The notes under the pieces were generated by a model, which made no database searches, was not told the DNA's origin, and worked only from the letters and a program-made list of their open reading frames with translations. DNA of 64,000 bases from Pseudomonas sp. JAI120 (GTDB lineage: Bacteria; Pseudomonadota; Gammaproteobacteria; Pseudomonadales; Pseudomonadaceae). Shown here piece after piece: positions 18,656 to 27,258 of this stretch. A program made the translations under genes and the position numbers. The number at the start of each line of letters is the position of its first letter. Position 1 is the first letter of the stretch. Where the stretch lies: NCBI RefSeq assembly GCF_014207255.1, contig NZ_JACHCZ010000001.1, positions 298,592-362,591 of the forward strand, given 5' to 3'.

Positions 18656-18745
18656 TGTGGGAGGGGGCTTGCTCCCGATAGCAGGGAGTCAGTCACCACC
18701 TACAGTGACTGAACCAGCGCTATCGGGAGCAAGCCCCCTCCCACA
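18656..18745. repeat. Long REP-like palindrome with nested hairpin
   Basis: Two perfectly complementary 27-base arms (18656-18682 and 18719-18745; core GGGAGCAAGCCCCCTCCCAC) flank an inner 8-bp stem TCAGTCAC/GTGACTGA (18689-18696, 18705-18712). It lies in the tail-to-tail gap between the helicase and the DUF1652 gene and probably ends both transcripts. A degenerate copy lies at 35084-35167, and its outer arm resembles the pgm terminator. Confidence 0.85.
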
Positions 18746-18777
18746 GTTGACCTTCTTTCCTGTTGGCGGGGCCGGAG

Positions 18778-19050
18778 TCAGGCCCTCAGCGACAACGGCG
18801 GCACAAACGACTCCAACTCATCCTCCACCGCCTCGATAATTCGCTCCACATCGGCAGCATTCATCACGGTGGCGCAGGGGATGCCGGCGATGGCAATCAG
18901 CGTCTCGCCGCTGGCCCGGTCGAACAGGCGGGCGACCATACTGCCGGGCGCATCCATGCTGCCCTCGAAGCCCATCGGATGAAAATGCCAGCGCATCAGC
19001 TGGCAGGCGTTCGGGAACGTCACTTTATTCATGTTGCCCACCTTGTTCAT
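18778..19050 (-). CDS. DUF1652-like small protein
   Basis: This 90-aa protein resembles the DUF1652 family common in Pseudomonas: a short helix (ACQLMRWHFHPMGF), a strand LFDRASGETLIAIAGIP and a C-terminal acidic helix. Function is unknown. The start could instead be the second in-frame methionine, residue 7. It is alone on its strand and faces the AraC regulator gene across 257 bases. Confidence 0.6.
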   Translation of the reverse strand: MNKVGNMNKVTFPNACQLMRWHFHPMGFEGSMDAPGSMVARLFDRASGETLIAIAGIPCATVMNAADVERIIEAVEDELESFVPPLSLRA

Positions 19051-19307
19051 TGAGCGCTTCCTTTAGCTCGCGGCAGGGGGCCAGGACCGTCACTGGTCGT
19101 GGCGTCGGAGGAGTTAAAAATAGCATTCGTTCGCAAGTACAAGGTGACTTTTTCTGCCCCGTTCGGCGGTTGTCAGCCATTCACTTGACGTGGGTCAGCT
19201 CCTGCTTAGGGACGGGCAAAACGCCACTAGTAAGAAGTTCCAATTGGCCATTGTCGGCGCGGGCAAAATTCGGCAATCTCCGAGGTTTACCCGTCTCAGA
19301 GCCTTCC

Positions 19308-20117
19308 ATGCCCGACATCGCGCCAGACGATGATTGCCATTACACCCACGCCACGCGTGATCTGGTGCTGCGCCACCACCTGTGCTGGCGTCGTCGCGAC
19401 CTTGAGGGCGTGATGTCCTACTACCACCCGGACATCCAGTACCACGATTTTTTCCAGAACCGTGTGATCGGTTACGCCGAACTGCGCGAGTACCTGCAAG
19501 CCAGCATGCCCCGCGAAGCCGACGAGGCCATTGAACATACCGACCGCATCCGCGCCGATGGTGACACTGCGTTCATCCAGTACCGCATCACCTTGCGCGG
19601 CGGTCAGGGGCTGGTGTCATTCCGTACCAGCGAAGCCATCACCGTCCGCGATGGGTTGATCTGGCGCGTCAATGAGTACGCGTCATTGGTGCATGAACAG
19701 CCCTCCCAGACCCCGCGTCCCAGCGTCAGCCGCCTGGGCCTGTCGCCTCAGCAATTGGGGCATATGGCCAATGACTTGCAGCAGTACTTCGAGCGCAGGC
19801 AGCCTTATCTGGATCCCGAGCTGGACCTGCAGCGCGTCGCCAAGGAGTGTGGCTACAGCCGCAATCAGATTTCCTACCTGCTCAACCAGGTCTTGGGGCA
19901 AAGTTTCTACCGCTACGTAAACCAGGCGCGGCTCCAGCATCTACTGGCCGCACTGGATAAAGCGCAACCACCGATCAAGGTCGACGACCTGGCCTTCGCC
20001 GCCGGTTTCAATTCGTTGTCGGCGTTCTACAGCGCCTTTCGCCAGCACACCGGCCAGTCACCCAAGGCCTACGTCAAACACATTTCCCTGCGTGCACGCG
20101 CGCAAGACAGCGAATAA
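19308..20117 (+). CDS. AraC-family regulator with N-terminal SnoaL/NTF2 domain
   Basis: This 269-aa protein joins a SnoaL-like NTF2 cone (about 15-120, with DLEGVMSYYHPDIQYHDFF and an IQYRITLRGGQG strand) to an AraC-type double HTH (about 165-260, with RVAKECGYSRNQISYLLNQ and DDLAFAAGFNSLSAFYSAFRQHTGQSPKAY). The cone probably binds a small hydrophobic ligand. The ATG at 19308 is chosen because the upstream part of the open frame is not protein-like. It reads into the amine oxidoreductase gene 49 bases later, which it may control. Confidence 0.82.
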   Translation: MPDIAPDDDCHYTHATRDLVLRHHLCWRRRDLEGVMSYYHPDIQYHDFFQNRVIGYAELREYLQASMPREADEAIEHTDRIRADGDTAFIQYRITLRGGQGLVSFRTSEAITVRDGLIWRVNEYASLVHEQPSQTPRPSVSRLGLSPQQLGHMANDLQQYFERRQPYLDPELDLQRVAKECGYSRNQISYLLNQVLGQSFYRYVNQARLQHLLAALDKAQPPIKVDDLAFAAGFNSLSAFYSAFRQHTGQSPKAYVKHISLRARAQDSE

Positions 20118-20166
20118 CCCCGGGCTCTAGGATTAACCCTATCGAAATGTGGTAGGGGAGCTTGGC

Positions 20167-21573
20167 ATGCCAGCATGGCGCAACATCAGTTTATGGATGG
20201 ACCAGTTGGACGACCCGCTGATGGCGCGGCCGTCCCTCGAACATGATCTGGACGTCGACGTGGCCATTATCGGTGCCGGCTACACCGGACTGTGGACCGC
20301 CTACTACCTGAAACGCCAGGCGCCTGAGCTGAAGATTGCGATTATCGAGGCGCAAACCGCTGGCTTCGGCGCATCGGGCCGCAACGGCGGCTGGCTGATG
20401 GGCAATCTGCTGGGCGAAGACCGCTTGTTGGCCGGCCTTGCGCTTGAACAGCGCCGCGCCTCCTTCGATCTGCTGCATGGCATTCCCGACGAAGTGGCCC
20501 AGGTTCTGGCCCGTGAAGGCATCGACTGCGACTACCGCAAGGGCGGCGCGCTGTACTGCGCCGCGCGCTACCCCGAGCAGGAAGGCAGCCTGCGCGCTTA
20601 CCTGGACACGCTCTACGCCCAAGGCCTGACCGAAGCCGATTACCGCTGGCTGAGCCCGCAACAGTTGGCTGGACAGATCCGCATCGCCAAGCCCTATGGC
20701 GGTATCCATGCCCCCCATGTCGCCACGATCAACCCGGCCAAGCTGGTGCGCGGCCTTGCGCGGGTGGTGGAGAACATGGGCGTGCCCATTTATGAAAGCA
20801 GTCCGGTCACCCATTGGCAGTCCGGCACTGTACGCACCGCTAAAGCCAGTGTGCGCGCTGCCTGGGTGGTGCCGGCTGTCGAGGGTTACGCGAATACCTT
20901 GCCGCCCTTGGGCCGATACCAGTTGCCGGTGCAAAGCCTGATCGTTGCCACCGAACCACTGCCCGCCAGTACCTGGGATGAAATCGGCCTGAGCCACGGC
21001 CAGGCCTTTGGCGAAAGCAGCCGCCAGGTCACCTATGGCCAACGCTCGGCGGATAACCGCCTGGTGTTCGGAGCCCGAGGCGGTTACCAGTTCGCCGGTA
21101 AATTGCGCCACAACTTCGATTTGACTGACAGCGAAGTGGCACTACGTCGCTACCTGTTCGGCGAACTCTTCCCACAGCTGAAAAAGGTGCGGATTACCCA
21201 TTCCTGGGGCGGCAACCTCGGTATGTCGCGCCGTTTCCGGCCGCACATGCTCTGCGATCACAGGACCGGCATCGCCCTGGCCGGTGGCTACGGCGGGGAG
21301 GGCGTCGGCGCCACTAACCTGGGCGGCCGCACCTTGGCCGACCTGATCCTCGGTCGCGACACGCCGCTTATCCACCAACCCTGGGTGCTCCGCGAGCGCG
21401 GATTGGACGCGCTCAAGGCCTGGGAGCCGGAGCCGTGCCGCTGGCTTGGCTACAACGCGATCATTCGCAGTTTCGTCCATGAAGACCAAGTGCTCGCCAA
21501 CCCCAACACCGCCCCTTGGCGCCGCAAGCTCGCGATCGGCATAGCCGGGTTCATGGAAGGTTTCATGCACTAA
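20167..21573 (+). CDS. FAD-dependent oxidoreductase (DAO family, PuuB-like)
   Basis: This 468-aa flavoprotein has the N-terminal Rossmann dinucleotide site VAIIGAGYTGLWTAYYL (32-48), a second FAD-binding region (FGASGRNGGWL) and the C-terminal GYGGEGVGATNLGGR block. This pattern is close to gamma-glutamylputrescine oxidase and related amine oxidases. The cupin and polyamine-binding protein genes that follow support a role in polyamine or related amine oxidation. The exact amine is not deducible. ATG 20167 follows GGGGA; an upstream ATG is out of context. Confidence 0.8.
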   Translation: MPAWRNISLWMDQLDDPLMARPSLEHDLDVDVAIIGAGYTGLWTAYYLKRQAPELKIAIIEAQTAGFGASGRNGGWLMGNLLGEDRLLAGLALEQRRASFDLLHGIPDEVAQVLAREGIDCDYRKGGALYCAARYPEQEGSLRAYLDTLYAQGLTEADYRWLSPQQLAGQIRIAKPYGGIHAPHVATINPAKLVRGLARVVENMGVPIYESSPVTHWQSGTVRTAKASVRAAWVVPAVEGYANTLPPLGRYQLPVQSLIVATEPLPASTWDEIGLSHGQAFGESSRQVTYGQRSADNRLVFGARGGYQFAGKLRHNFDLTDSEVALRRYLFGELFPQLKKVRITHSWGGNLGMSRRFRPHMLCDHRTGIALAGGYGGEGVGATNLGGRTLADLILGRDTPLIHQPWVLRERGLDALKAWEPEPCRWLGYNAIIRSFVHEDQVLANPNTAPWRRKLAIGIAGFMEGFMH

Positions 21574-21600
21574 GTCGTTTCACTTACACGGGAAAACCCC

Positions 21601-21942
21601 ATGAGCATCACTCAATTCAAAGACACGCTGAACGTCCACCTGCCGGACTCATCACCGGTGGCCGTGCCCCTGGGCGAGCCGGTCGCGGTGGCCTCAACCT
21701 TGAGCGTTGAACGCAGCGACGGCGTCGAAACCGGTATCTGGGCCTGCACCCCAGGTCGCTGGCGGCGGCAGATCAAAGCCCAGGAGTTTTGCCACTTTAT
21801 CCAGGGCCGCTGCACGTTCACCCCTGACAACGGCGAAATCGTTCACATACAAGCCGGCGACGCACTGATGTTGCCGGCCAACAGCACCGGTATCTGGGAT
21901 ATCCAGGAAACCGTACGCAAGACCTACGTATTGATTTTGTAA
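21601..21942 (+). CDS. Cupin-domain protein (DUF861-like)
   Basis: This 113-aa single-domain cupin has a central EFCHFIQGRCTFTP strand pair and the downstream GDALMLPANSTGIWDI block. This family (cupin_3/DUF861) often accompanies amine oxidoreductases of the PuuB type. Metal ligands are incomplete, so a binding or stabilising role is as likely as catalysis. It lies 27 bases after the oxidoreductase and 60 bases before the binding protein, apparently one operon. Confidence 0.75.
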   Translation: MSITQFKDTLNVHLPDSSPVAVPLGEPVAVASTLSVERSDGVETGIWACTPGRWRRQIKAQEFCHFIQGRCTFTPDNGEIVHIQAGDALMLPANSTGIWDIQETVRKTYVLIL

Positions 21943-22002
21943 CGCTTTGATCCTTGATCGCCTGCCATAAAAACAGCCCTAAAACCGCCAGGAAATCGAA
22001 CC

Positions 22003-23082
22003 ATGAAAGCCATTGCCCTGTTGCCCGTGATGTTGGTGGCCTCTATCAGCCACGCCGCCGAAACGGTGAAGATCTACAACTGGTCCAGCTACATCGCGCC
22101 GGACACCACGAAGAATTTCCAGAAACAAACCGGCATCGGTTTCAGCTACGACGTGTATGACAGCAACGAAACCCTCGACGGCAAGCTGATGACAGGTAAC
22201 TCCGGCTACGACGTGGTGTTCCCGTCCAACCACTTCATGGCGCGGCAGATCCAGGGCGGCGCCTTGAAGAAACTCGACAAGCGCCAGTTGCCCAACTGGA
22301 AAAACCTCAACCCCGTGCTGCTCAAGGCCCTGGAAAACAACGACCCGGGTAATGCCCATGGTTTCCCGTACTTGTGGGGCAGTACCGGCATCGGCTACAA
22401 CATCGACAAGGTCAAGGCGGTACTGGGTGATAACGCACCGGTGGATTCCTGGGACCTGATCTTCAAGCCCGAGTACATGGAAAAGCTCAGTAAGTGCGGG
22501 GTGGCGATCCTCGACAACGGCCCGGAATTGCTGCCTATCGCCCTTAACTACCTGGGGCTGCCACCCCACAGTAAAAAACCCGAGGACTACAAAAAAGCCG
22601 AGGCACTGCTGATGAAAGTGCGGCCGTATGTAGCGTACTTCCACTCCTCGAAATACACCGGCGACCTGGCCAATGGCGACATCTGTGTGGCGGTCGGCTT
22701 CTCCGGCGACGTACTGCAAGCCGAAAGCCGCGCCAAGGAAGCCAAGAATGGCGTGAAGATCGGCTATCAGATCCCCAAGGAAGGCGCCGCAATCTGGTTC
22801 GACATGGTGGCCATGCCCGCCGATGCCCCCGATGAAAAGGCCGGCTACGCGTTCATGAACTACCTGCTGGAGCCGCAGGTGATGGCGGACATCACCAACT
22901 CCGTGCACTACGCCAACGGCAACAGTGCAGCGGATAGCCTGGTAGACCCTGAGATCAAGGCGGACACCAAGATCTACCCCAGCGACGAAATGATGGGCAA
23001 GTTATTCGCGCTGGAGGCGATGCCGCTGAACATCGACCGGATTCGCACGCGGGTGTGGAACACCATTCGTATGGGCCGTTGA
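22003..23082 (+). CDS. Polyamine ABC transporter substrate-binding protein (PotF/SpuD type)
   Basis: This 359-aa periplasmic protein has a short signal peptide ending at SHAAE and the PotD/PotF fold. Family blocks include VKIYNWSSYIAPDT, YDVVFPSNHFMARQ, the hinge region GSTGIGYN and a C-terminal NPEI-type helix. The tryptophan/aspartate-rich pocket typical of putrescine or spermidine binding is present in part (W30, W137-like, D-rich strands). The membrane and ATPase subunits are not adjacent, so it probably works with a transporter elsewhere. Neighbours suggest delivery of the amine substrate to the upstream oxidoreductase. Confidence 0.8.
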   Translation: MKAIALLPVMLVASISHAAETVKIYNWSSYIAPDTTKNFQKQTGIGFSYDVYDSNETLDGKLMTGNSGYDVVFPSNHFMARQIQGGALKKLDKRQLPNWKNLNPVLLKALENNDPGNAHGFPYLWGSTGIGYNIDKVKAVLGDNAPVDSWDLIFKPEYMEKLSKCGVAILDNGPELLPIALNYLGLPPHSKKPEDYKKAEALLMKVRPYVAYFHSSKYTGDLANGDICVAVGFSGDVLQAESRAKEAKNGVKIGYQIPKEGAAIWFDMVAMPADAPDEKAGYAFMNYLLEPQVMADITNSVHYANGNSAADSLVDPEIKADTKIYPSDEMMGKLFALEAMPLNIDRIRTRVWNTIRMGR

Positions 23083-23094
23083 AGAAGTCTGATG

Positions 23095-23122
23095 TGGGGG
23101 GGAGGGCAAGCCCCCCATTTTT
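23095..23122 (+). terminator. Rho-independent terminator of the polyamine operon
   Basis: A seven-base stem TGGGGGG/CCCCCCA around a nine-base loop is followed by five T residues, twelve bases after the binding-protein stop codon. Confidence 0.75.
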
Positions 23123-23211
23123 AAAATTAAAATAACTTACTGATTTTAAAGGGTTAAAGTTTCACTCTGAAATCTGAGTCTTGCATAAACAATTTCAGGC
23201 GTCCGTATTCT

Positions 23212-23346
23212 TGTGGTGAGCGGGCTTGTCCCGCGTCGGGCTGCGCAGCGGCCCCAAAACCAGACGCAAAGGAGTGCCTGATACACCGCATTCGTCTTCA
23301 TCAGGGGCGCTTCGCCCCCCAACGCGGGACAAGCCCGCTCGCCACA
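23212..23346. repeat. REPIN-like inverted repeat pair
   Basis: Arms at 23212-23236 and 23322-23346 are 25 bases long and reverse complementary with one mismatch; the core is GAGCGGGCTTGTCCCGCGT. They enclose about 85 bases. A related pair lies at 42245-42339, showing this is a dispersed element typical of fluorescent pseudomonads. Confidence 0.82.
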
Positions 23347-23428
23347 GAGGTCCCAATTTGCTGCGCGACAGCGCTACGTCGAAGAGGTTGTGGGACCTCC
23401 CACATTTGGTTTGAGTACAACCTTGGTT

Positions 23429-24214
23429 TCACGGGTTTTCCAGGTCATGCCCCAACGACTGGATAAACAACGAAAACAGTTCCGGCTGTGACGAGATGTC
23501 CAGCTTCGCGTACAGATGCCGGCGGTGCACCTTCACCGTGTCCGGCGAGATATGCAGGCGTTCGGCCATGGCCTTGGAGGAGAACCCGCGCAGCACCAGG
23601 CGGGCGATTTCCAGTTCGCGGTCCGAAAGCACACCGCAGCCGAATTGGCTCAGCGCATCCCTGATCTGGCTGTCCATGGCTGGCGCGCGCCGGGTGCTTT
23701 GTTGCCAGTGCTGCTGCATCAAGGGCAGCACCCAGGCCGACAGGGTGGTCATCAGCCCGGTTTCCTCAACGCTGAATCGTCGCTGCATGCCCAGTGACAG
23801 CGACAGCGTCCCCGCGCCCGGCAATTGCAGGATCAACTGCACCTCGTCTTCCAGCACATTGTCGTGAAAGTAACTGAGGAAATATTCGCTCTGGCGAAAA
23901 TGGTCCGGCGCCACTTCCTCAAGGCGATACACACCGCTGGCATAACCCTCGCGACAGGCCTGGAAGAACGGATCGAGCAAATACAGGCCATTGAGGTACA
24001 CCAGCATCGACGCCGGCTTGCTGCTCGGCTGGGCGTCGTATTCTTCCAGGGCCTGGGGCGGGCCTTCCACGGGGTAGAAGATCGCCAGCGCGTTATCGAA
24101 GGGCAAGCATTGGCGCAACAACAGCACCAGCTGTTTCCAGAAACGCTCGGTGCCGATGTGCGCAACGGTGCGGCCCAGGCCAGCGTGCATGCCGACTTCA
24201 CGAAACAGGCTCAT
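23429..24214 (-). CDS. LuxR-family transcriptional regulator (solo)
   Basis: This 261-aa regulator has a C-terminal LuxR HTH (about 195-255: LSDRELEIARLVLRGFSSKAMAERLHISPDTVKVHRRHLYAKL). Its ~170-residue N-terminus does not show the acyl-homoserine lactone ligand tryptophans in their usual context, so it is probably a different sensor domain. No autoinducer synthase is nearby. ATG 24214 follows GGAG; a TTG seven codons upstream is weaker. It is divergent from the APC permease gene and probably controls it. Confidence 0.82.
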   Translation of the reverse strand: MSLFREVGMHAGLGRTVAHIGTERFWKQLVLLLRQCLPFDNALAIFYPVEGPPQALEEYDAQPSSKPASMLVYLNGLYLLDPFFQACREGYASGVYRLEEVAPDHFRQSEYFLSYFHDNVLEDEVQLILQLPGAGTLSLSLGMQRRFSVEETGLMTTLSAWVLPLMQQHWQQSTRRAPAMDSQIRDALSQFGCGVLSDRELEIARLVLRGFSSKAMAERLHISPDTVKVHRRHLYAKLDISSQPELFSLFIQSLGHDLENP

Positions 24215-24414
24215 GTAGCAGGCTCCCGCCAACAAAAGATCACCCCAAGGGTTCGGCTTTTGCCGGGTGCCGTCAAGGGGAGTACGCCAATAGGGGAATA
24301 GGCTGGCACTAGCCCAACCGTTATCGTCGGCAGCATCCAGCGGGAAACATATCTCGCCACTTTCAGACCTTTCGTTTCTGCCTCACACCAAGAACAACGA
24401 CAGAGGACAACGAT

Positions 24415-25779
24415 ATGAGCACTTCCGCCGCGCCCGATGGCGTGTTGAAACCCACCCTGAGCGTCTTCGATGTGGTGGCCATTACCGTTTCAGCAGTGAC
24501 CCCCGCCAGTTCCGTCTTCGTGATCGCGCCTTTTGCCATCCAGCAGGCTGGCAGCGGCGTGTTCCTGGCGTTCGTGATGGCAGGGCTGCTGGCGCTGATG
24601 TTCGCGTTTTGCTACGCCGAACTGGGCCGCGCCCATAACAGCGCCGGTGGCGAGTATGTGTATGCCAAGCGCGTGTTCGGTGGCATGGCCGGCTACGCGA
24701 CGTTCCTGACCGTGCTGGTGATGCTGTTGTTTATTCCTCCGGTATTGGCCACTGGTGCCGCAACCTATCTCAACAATGCTCTGGGTACCACATTCGACGC
24801 GCAAACCGTGGCCCTGGTGATCGTGGTGTGCAGCTACGCCCTGGGCATCCTCAATATCAAGCTCAACGCGTGGATCACCGGGACCTGCCTGCTGCTGGAA
24901 GTCGCGGCGTTGCTGGTGATCGTGTGCATCGGCTTCGGTAACCCGGTGCAGCCCGCCAGCGTGCTGTTTCAACCCCAGATCGTCGAAAACGGTGTATTGC
25001 ACCTGGCGCCTTGGGCCCTGGTGATTGGCGCGGTGGGCATTGGCCTGTTTTCCTACAACGGTTACGGCCCCGCTGTGTTGCTGGCCGAAGACATGAAATG
25101 CGGGGGCAAGGGCGTGCACAAGGCGGTGCTGTGGTCCCTGGGACTGGTGGTGGTGATCGAGCTGGTGCCGATCACGGCGCTGTTGATCGGCGCGCCCTCG
25201 CTGAGTGCGATGATCAGCAGCCCGGACCCCATCGGCTACCTGCTCACCAGTCATGGCAATGAAACCCTGTCGCGCCTGGTCAGTGCGGGCATCTTCCTGT
25301 CGGTGTTCAATGCCATCGTCGCCATCGTTATCCAGATCGGCCGCGTGGTGTTCAGCAGCGGGCGCGATGCATTGTGGACGCCTACCATCAACAAGCTGTT
25401 CACCCGCATTCATCCGCGCTGGGATTCACCCTGGCTGGCCACGCTGTTCCTGGCGATCCCGTCGGCGTTGCTGAGCTTCAGCTCCAACCTGGCTGACCTC
25501 ACTTCGTTCAGCGTATTGCTGATCATATTGGTTTACCTGGTGGTGGCGTTGAGCGCGTTGATGAGCCGCGTGCTGCTGCGCGACCGCGAGCATCCCTATC
25601 GCATGCCGCTGTGGCCGTTGCCGGCGTTACTGGCTGTACTGGGCGCGGGTTACTTGCTGGTGACCTTGATCTACGCGGCGTCAGTACGCGACATCATGAT
25701 CATCATCGGCTTGCTGGCCCTGTCGGTGATTCTGTATTGCATCAGCGGCCGGTCGAGTCCGGCCTTTCAGAAATTGTAA
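24415..25779 (+). CDS. APC-superfamily amino acid/amine permease
   Basis: This 454-aa inner-membrane protein has the amino acid-polyamine-organocation fold with about 12 hydrophobic helices. The first helix carries VVAITVSAVTPASSVFVIAP, the glycine/serine-rich break used for substrate carboxyl and amine binding. Family membership (YjeM/YbaT-like APC porters) suggests an amino acid or amine substrate. The following peptidase gene, nine bases downstream, suggests uptake of a small peptide, amide or ester that is then hydrolysed. Confidence 0.82.
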   Translation: MSTSAAPDGVLKPTLSVFDVVAITVSAVTPASSVFVIAPFAIQQAGSGVFLAFVMAGLLALMFAFCYAELGRAHNSAGGEYVYAKRVFGGMAGYATFLTVLVMLLFIPPVLATGAATYLNNALGTTFDAQTVALVIVVCSYALGILNIKLNAWITGTCLLLEVAALLVIVCIGFGNPVQPASVLFQPQIVENGVLHLAPWALVIGAVGIGLFSYNGYGPAVLLAEDMKCGGKGVHKAVLWSLGLVVVIELVPITALLIGAPSLSAMISSPDPIGYLLTSHGNETLSRLVSAGIFLSVFNAIVAIVIQIGRVVFSSGRDALWTPTINKLFTRIHPRWDSPWLATLFLAIPSALLSFSSNLADLTSFSVLLIILVYLVVALSALMSRVLLRDREHPYRMPLWPLPALLAVLGAGYLLVTLIYAASVRDIMIIIGLLALSVILYCISGRSSPAFQKL

Positions 25780-25788
25780 GGAGTGGTT

Positions 25789-26892
25789 ATGCGTGCACGT
25801 CAATTGGGCATCACGTTGGGGCTGGGCACACCCGGTGAGTTGAATGCCATCACCGACGTTGCCGGGGTTCGGGTCGGTCACAGTACGCTCAAGACCCGTG
25901 TCGACGGCAAACAGGTGCGTACCGGTGTCAGCGTGGTCCAGCCCCGCGCCGGGGAAGCGCGGTTGCAGCCGTGCTTTGCCGGGTATCACGTGCTTAATGG
26001 CAATGGTGACGCCACCGGCCTGGAATGGATCAGCGAGGCGGGCCTGTTGACCACGCCGCTGGCCATCACCAACACCCACAGCATCGGCATCGTGCGCGAC
26101 ACCTTGATTGCCCTGGAGCGCGAGCGCCTGGCGGACCCGGCGGTGTACTGGTGCATGCCGGTGGTGATGGAAACCTACGACGGTCTGCTCAACGATATCT
26201 GGGGACAGCACGTCAAGCCCGAGCATGTGCGCCAAGCGCTGGAAAGCGCCGAACGCGGCCCCGTGCAAGAAGGCGCCGTAGGCGGTGGGACGGGGATGAT
26301 CTGCCATGAATTCAAGGGCGGTATCGGCAGCGCTTCGCGGCGCTTGCCGGCAGAGCAGGGCGGCTGGACCGTCGGCGTGCTGGTGCAGGCCAACCATGGC
26401 AAGCGCCAGGAACTGCGGGTCGACGGTTATCCGGTAGGCCGCCGCTTGATGGACATCCCGTCACCCTTCGCCGAACGAGGCACGCCGGGCATGGGCTCGA
26501 TCGTGGTGATCATCGCCACGGATGCGCCCCTGCTGCCGCACCAATGCCAGCGCCTGGCACAGCGCGCGTCTATTGGCATCGCGCGCACCGGGGGTGGCAC
26601 CGAGGACTCCAGCGGCGACCTGTTCCTGGCCTTCGCCACCGGTAACCAGGATCTGCCGCCAGCAGACTACGCGCGCAGGGGCCTGCCGTTGAGCAGTACC
26701 TTACAGATGGTGAATAACGATCATATTTCCCCGCTGTTCAGCGCTGCGGCGGAAGCGGTAGAAGAAGCGATCATCAACGCGATCCTGGCGGGCGAAGACA
26801 TGGTGACCGACGACGACGTACAGGTGCCGGGGTTGAAAGGCGAAACCTTGTTACAGGCATTGCACGACACGGGTTGGCGCGTGTCCCGGTAA
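25789..26892 (+). CDS. P1-family (S58) aminopeptidase, DmpA/BapA-like
   Basis: This 367-aa protein belongs to the N-terminal nucleophile peptidases that cut themselves into two chains (DmpA L-aminopeptidase/D-Ala esterase, BapA beta-peptidyl aminopeptidase). Typical blocks are NAITDVAGVRVGHST, AGYHVLNGNGDATGL, TNTHSIGIVRD, EGAVGGGTGM and the likely autocleavage region GGGTEDSSGDLFLAF. I could not fix the nucleophilic serine with certainty. The start is ATG 25789 behind TAAGGAG, not the GTG at 25783. It is probably co-transcribed with the permease under the LuxR regulator. No signal peptide, so it is cytoplasmic. Confidence 0.85.
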   Translation: MRARQLGITLGLGTPGELNAITDVAGVRVGHSTLKTRVDGKQVRTGVSVVQPRAGEARLQPCFAGYHVLNGNGDATGLEWISEAGLLTTPLAITNTHSIGIVRDTLIALERERLADPAVYWCMPVVMETYDGLLNDIWGQHVKPEHVRQALESAERGPVQEGAVGGGTGMICHEFKGGIGSASRRLPAEQGGWTVGVLVQANHGKRQELRVDGYPVGRRLMDIPSPFAERGTPGMGSIVVIIATDAPLLPHQCQRLAQRASIGIARTGGGTEDSSGDLFLAFATGNQDLPPADYARRGLPLSSTLQMVNNDHISPLFSAAAEAVEEAIINAILAGEDMVTDDDVQVPGLKGETLLQALHDTGWRVSR

Positions 26893-27258
26893 TAGGGGAC
26901 AGCGCCGATATATAAATATAAATAGTGGCTGTTTAATGTTGCCAATGACACCGTGACAATATCGTGGATCCAATTATCAAGTGTGCCGCTCAACTTGAGC
27001 GGCTTTAGCGCTATTTAATATTTAAATAAGTGCCTGATGTCTTTTGTCGGACAAAAGCAACGCTACCCAATAGATACGGAGCTGAACTTGTTGACGCTGT
27101 TTATAGGTCAGCTTTCATGCAGGAAAAGATGTAGACGAAAGATTTCAAGTTGTGTCAGTTTCGTGACGCCTTCAAAAGAGGCGAGTGATAGGACGATCTC
27201 GCCCGCGGGATTCCTATCGACCCAAGACTGATGCATGTGCAAACAAGGAAGTACGTTT
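26893..27258. other. Intergenic region upstream of aprX
   Basis: This 366-base region holds the terminator of the peptidase operon in its first third and then an AT-richer stretch (27005-27060) where the aprX promoter is likely. I see no clear sigma-70 pair. The leader ends with ACAAGGAAGT directly before aprX. Confidence 0.5.
26985..27006 (+). terminator. Terminator of the permease-peptidase operon
   Basis: GCCGCTCAACTTGAGCGGC is a perfect palindrome forming a 7-9 bp stem, followed by TTT and an AT-rich stretch. It lies about 90 bases after the peptidase stop codon and upstream of aprX. Confidence 0.7.

Larger units (their letters stand above)
23083..23428. other. Intergenic region with terminator and REPIN
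   Basis: This 346-base convergent gap holds a GC-rich terminator at its left end and a REPIN-like palindrome pair in its centre, described separately. No coding frame in it has a plausible ribosome site. It separates the polyamine-binding protein from the LuxR gene. Confidence 0.7.

Noticed and set aside
23212..23346. Insertion sequence ends
   Set aside because: No transposase gene lies between the arms and a second copy with a different spacer exists, as expected for REPINs.
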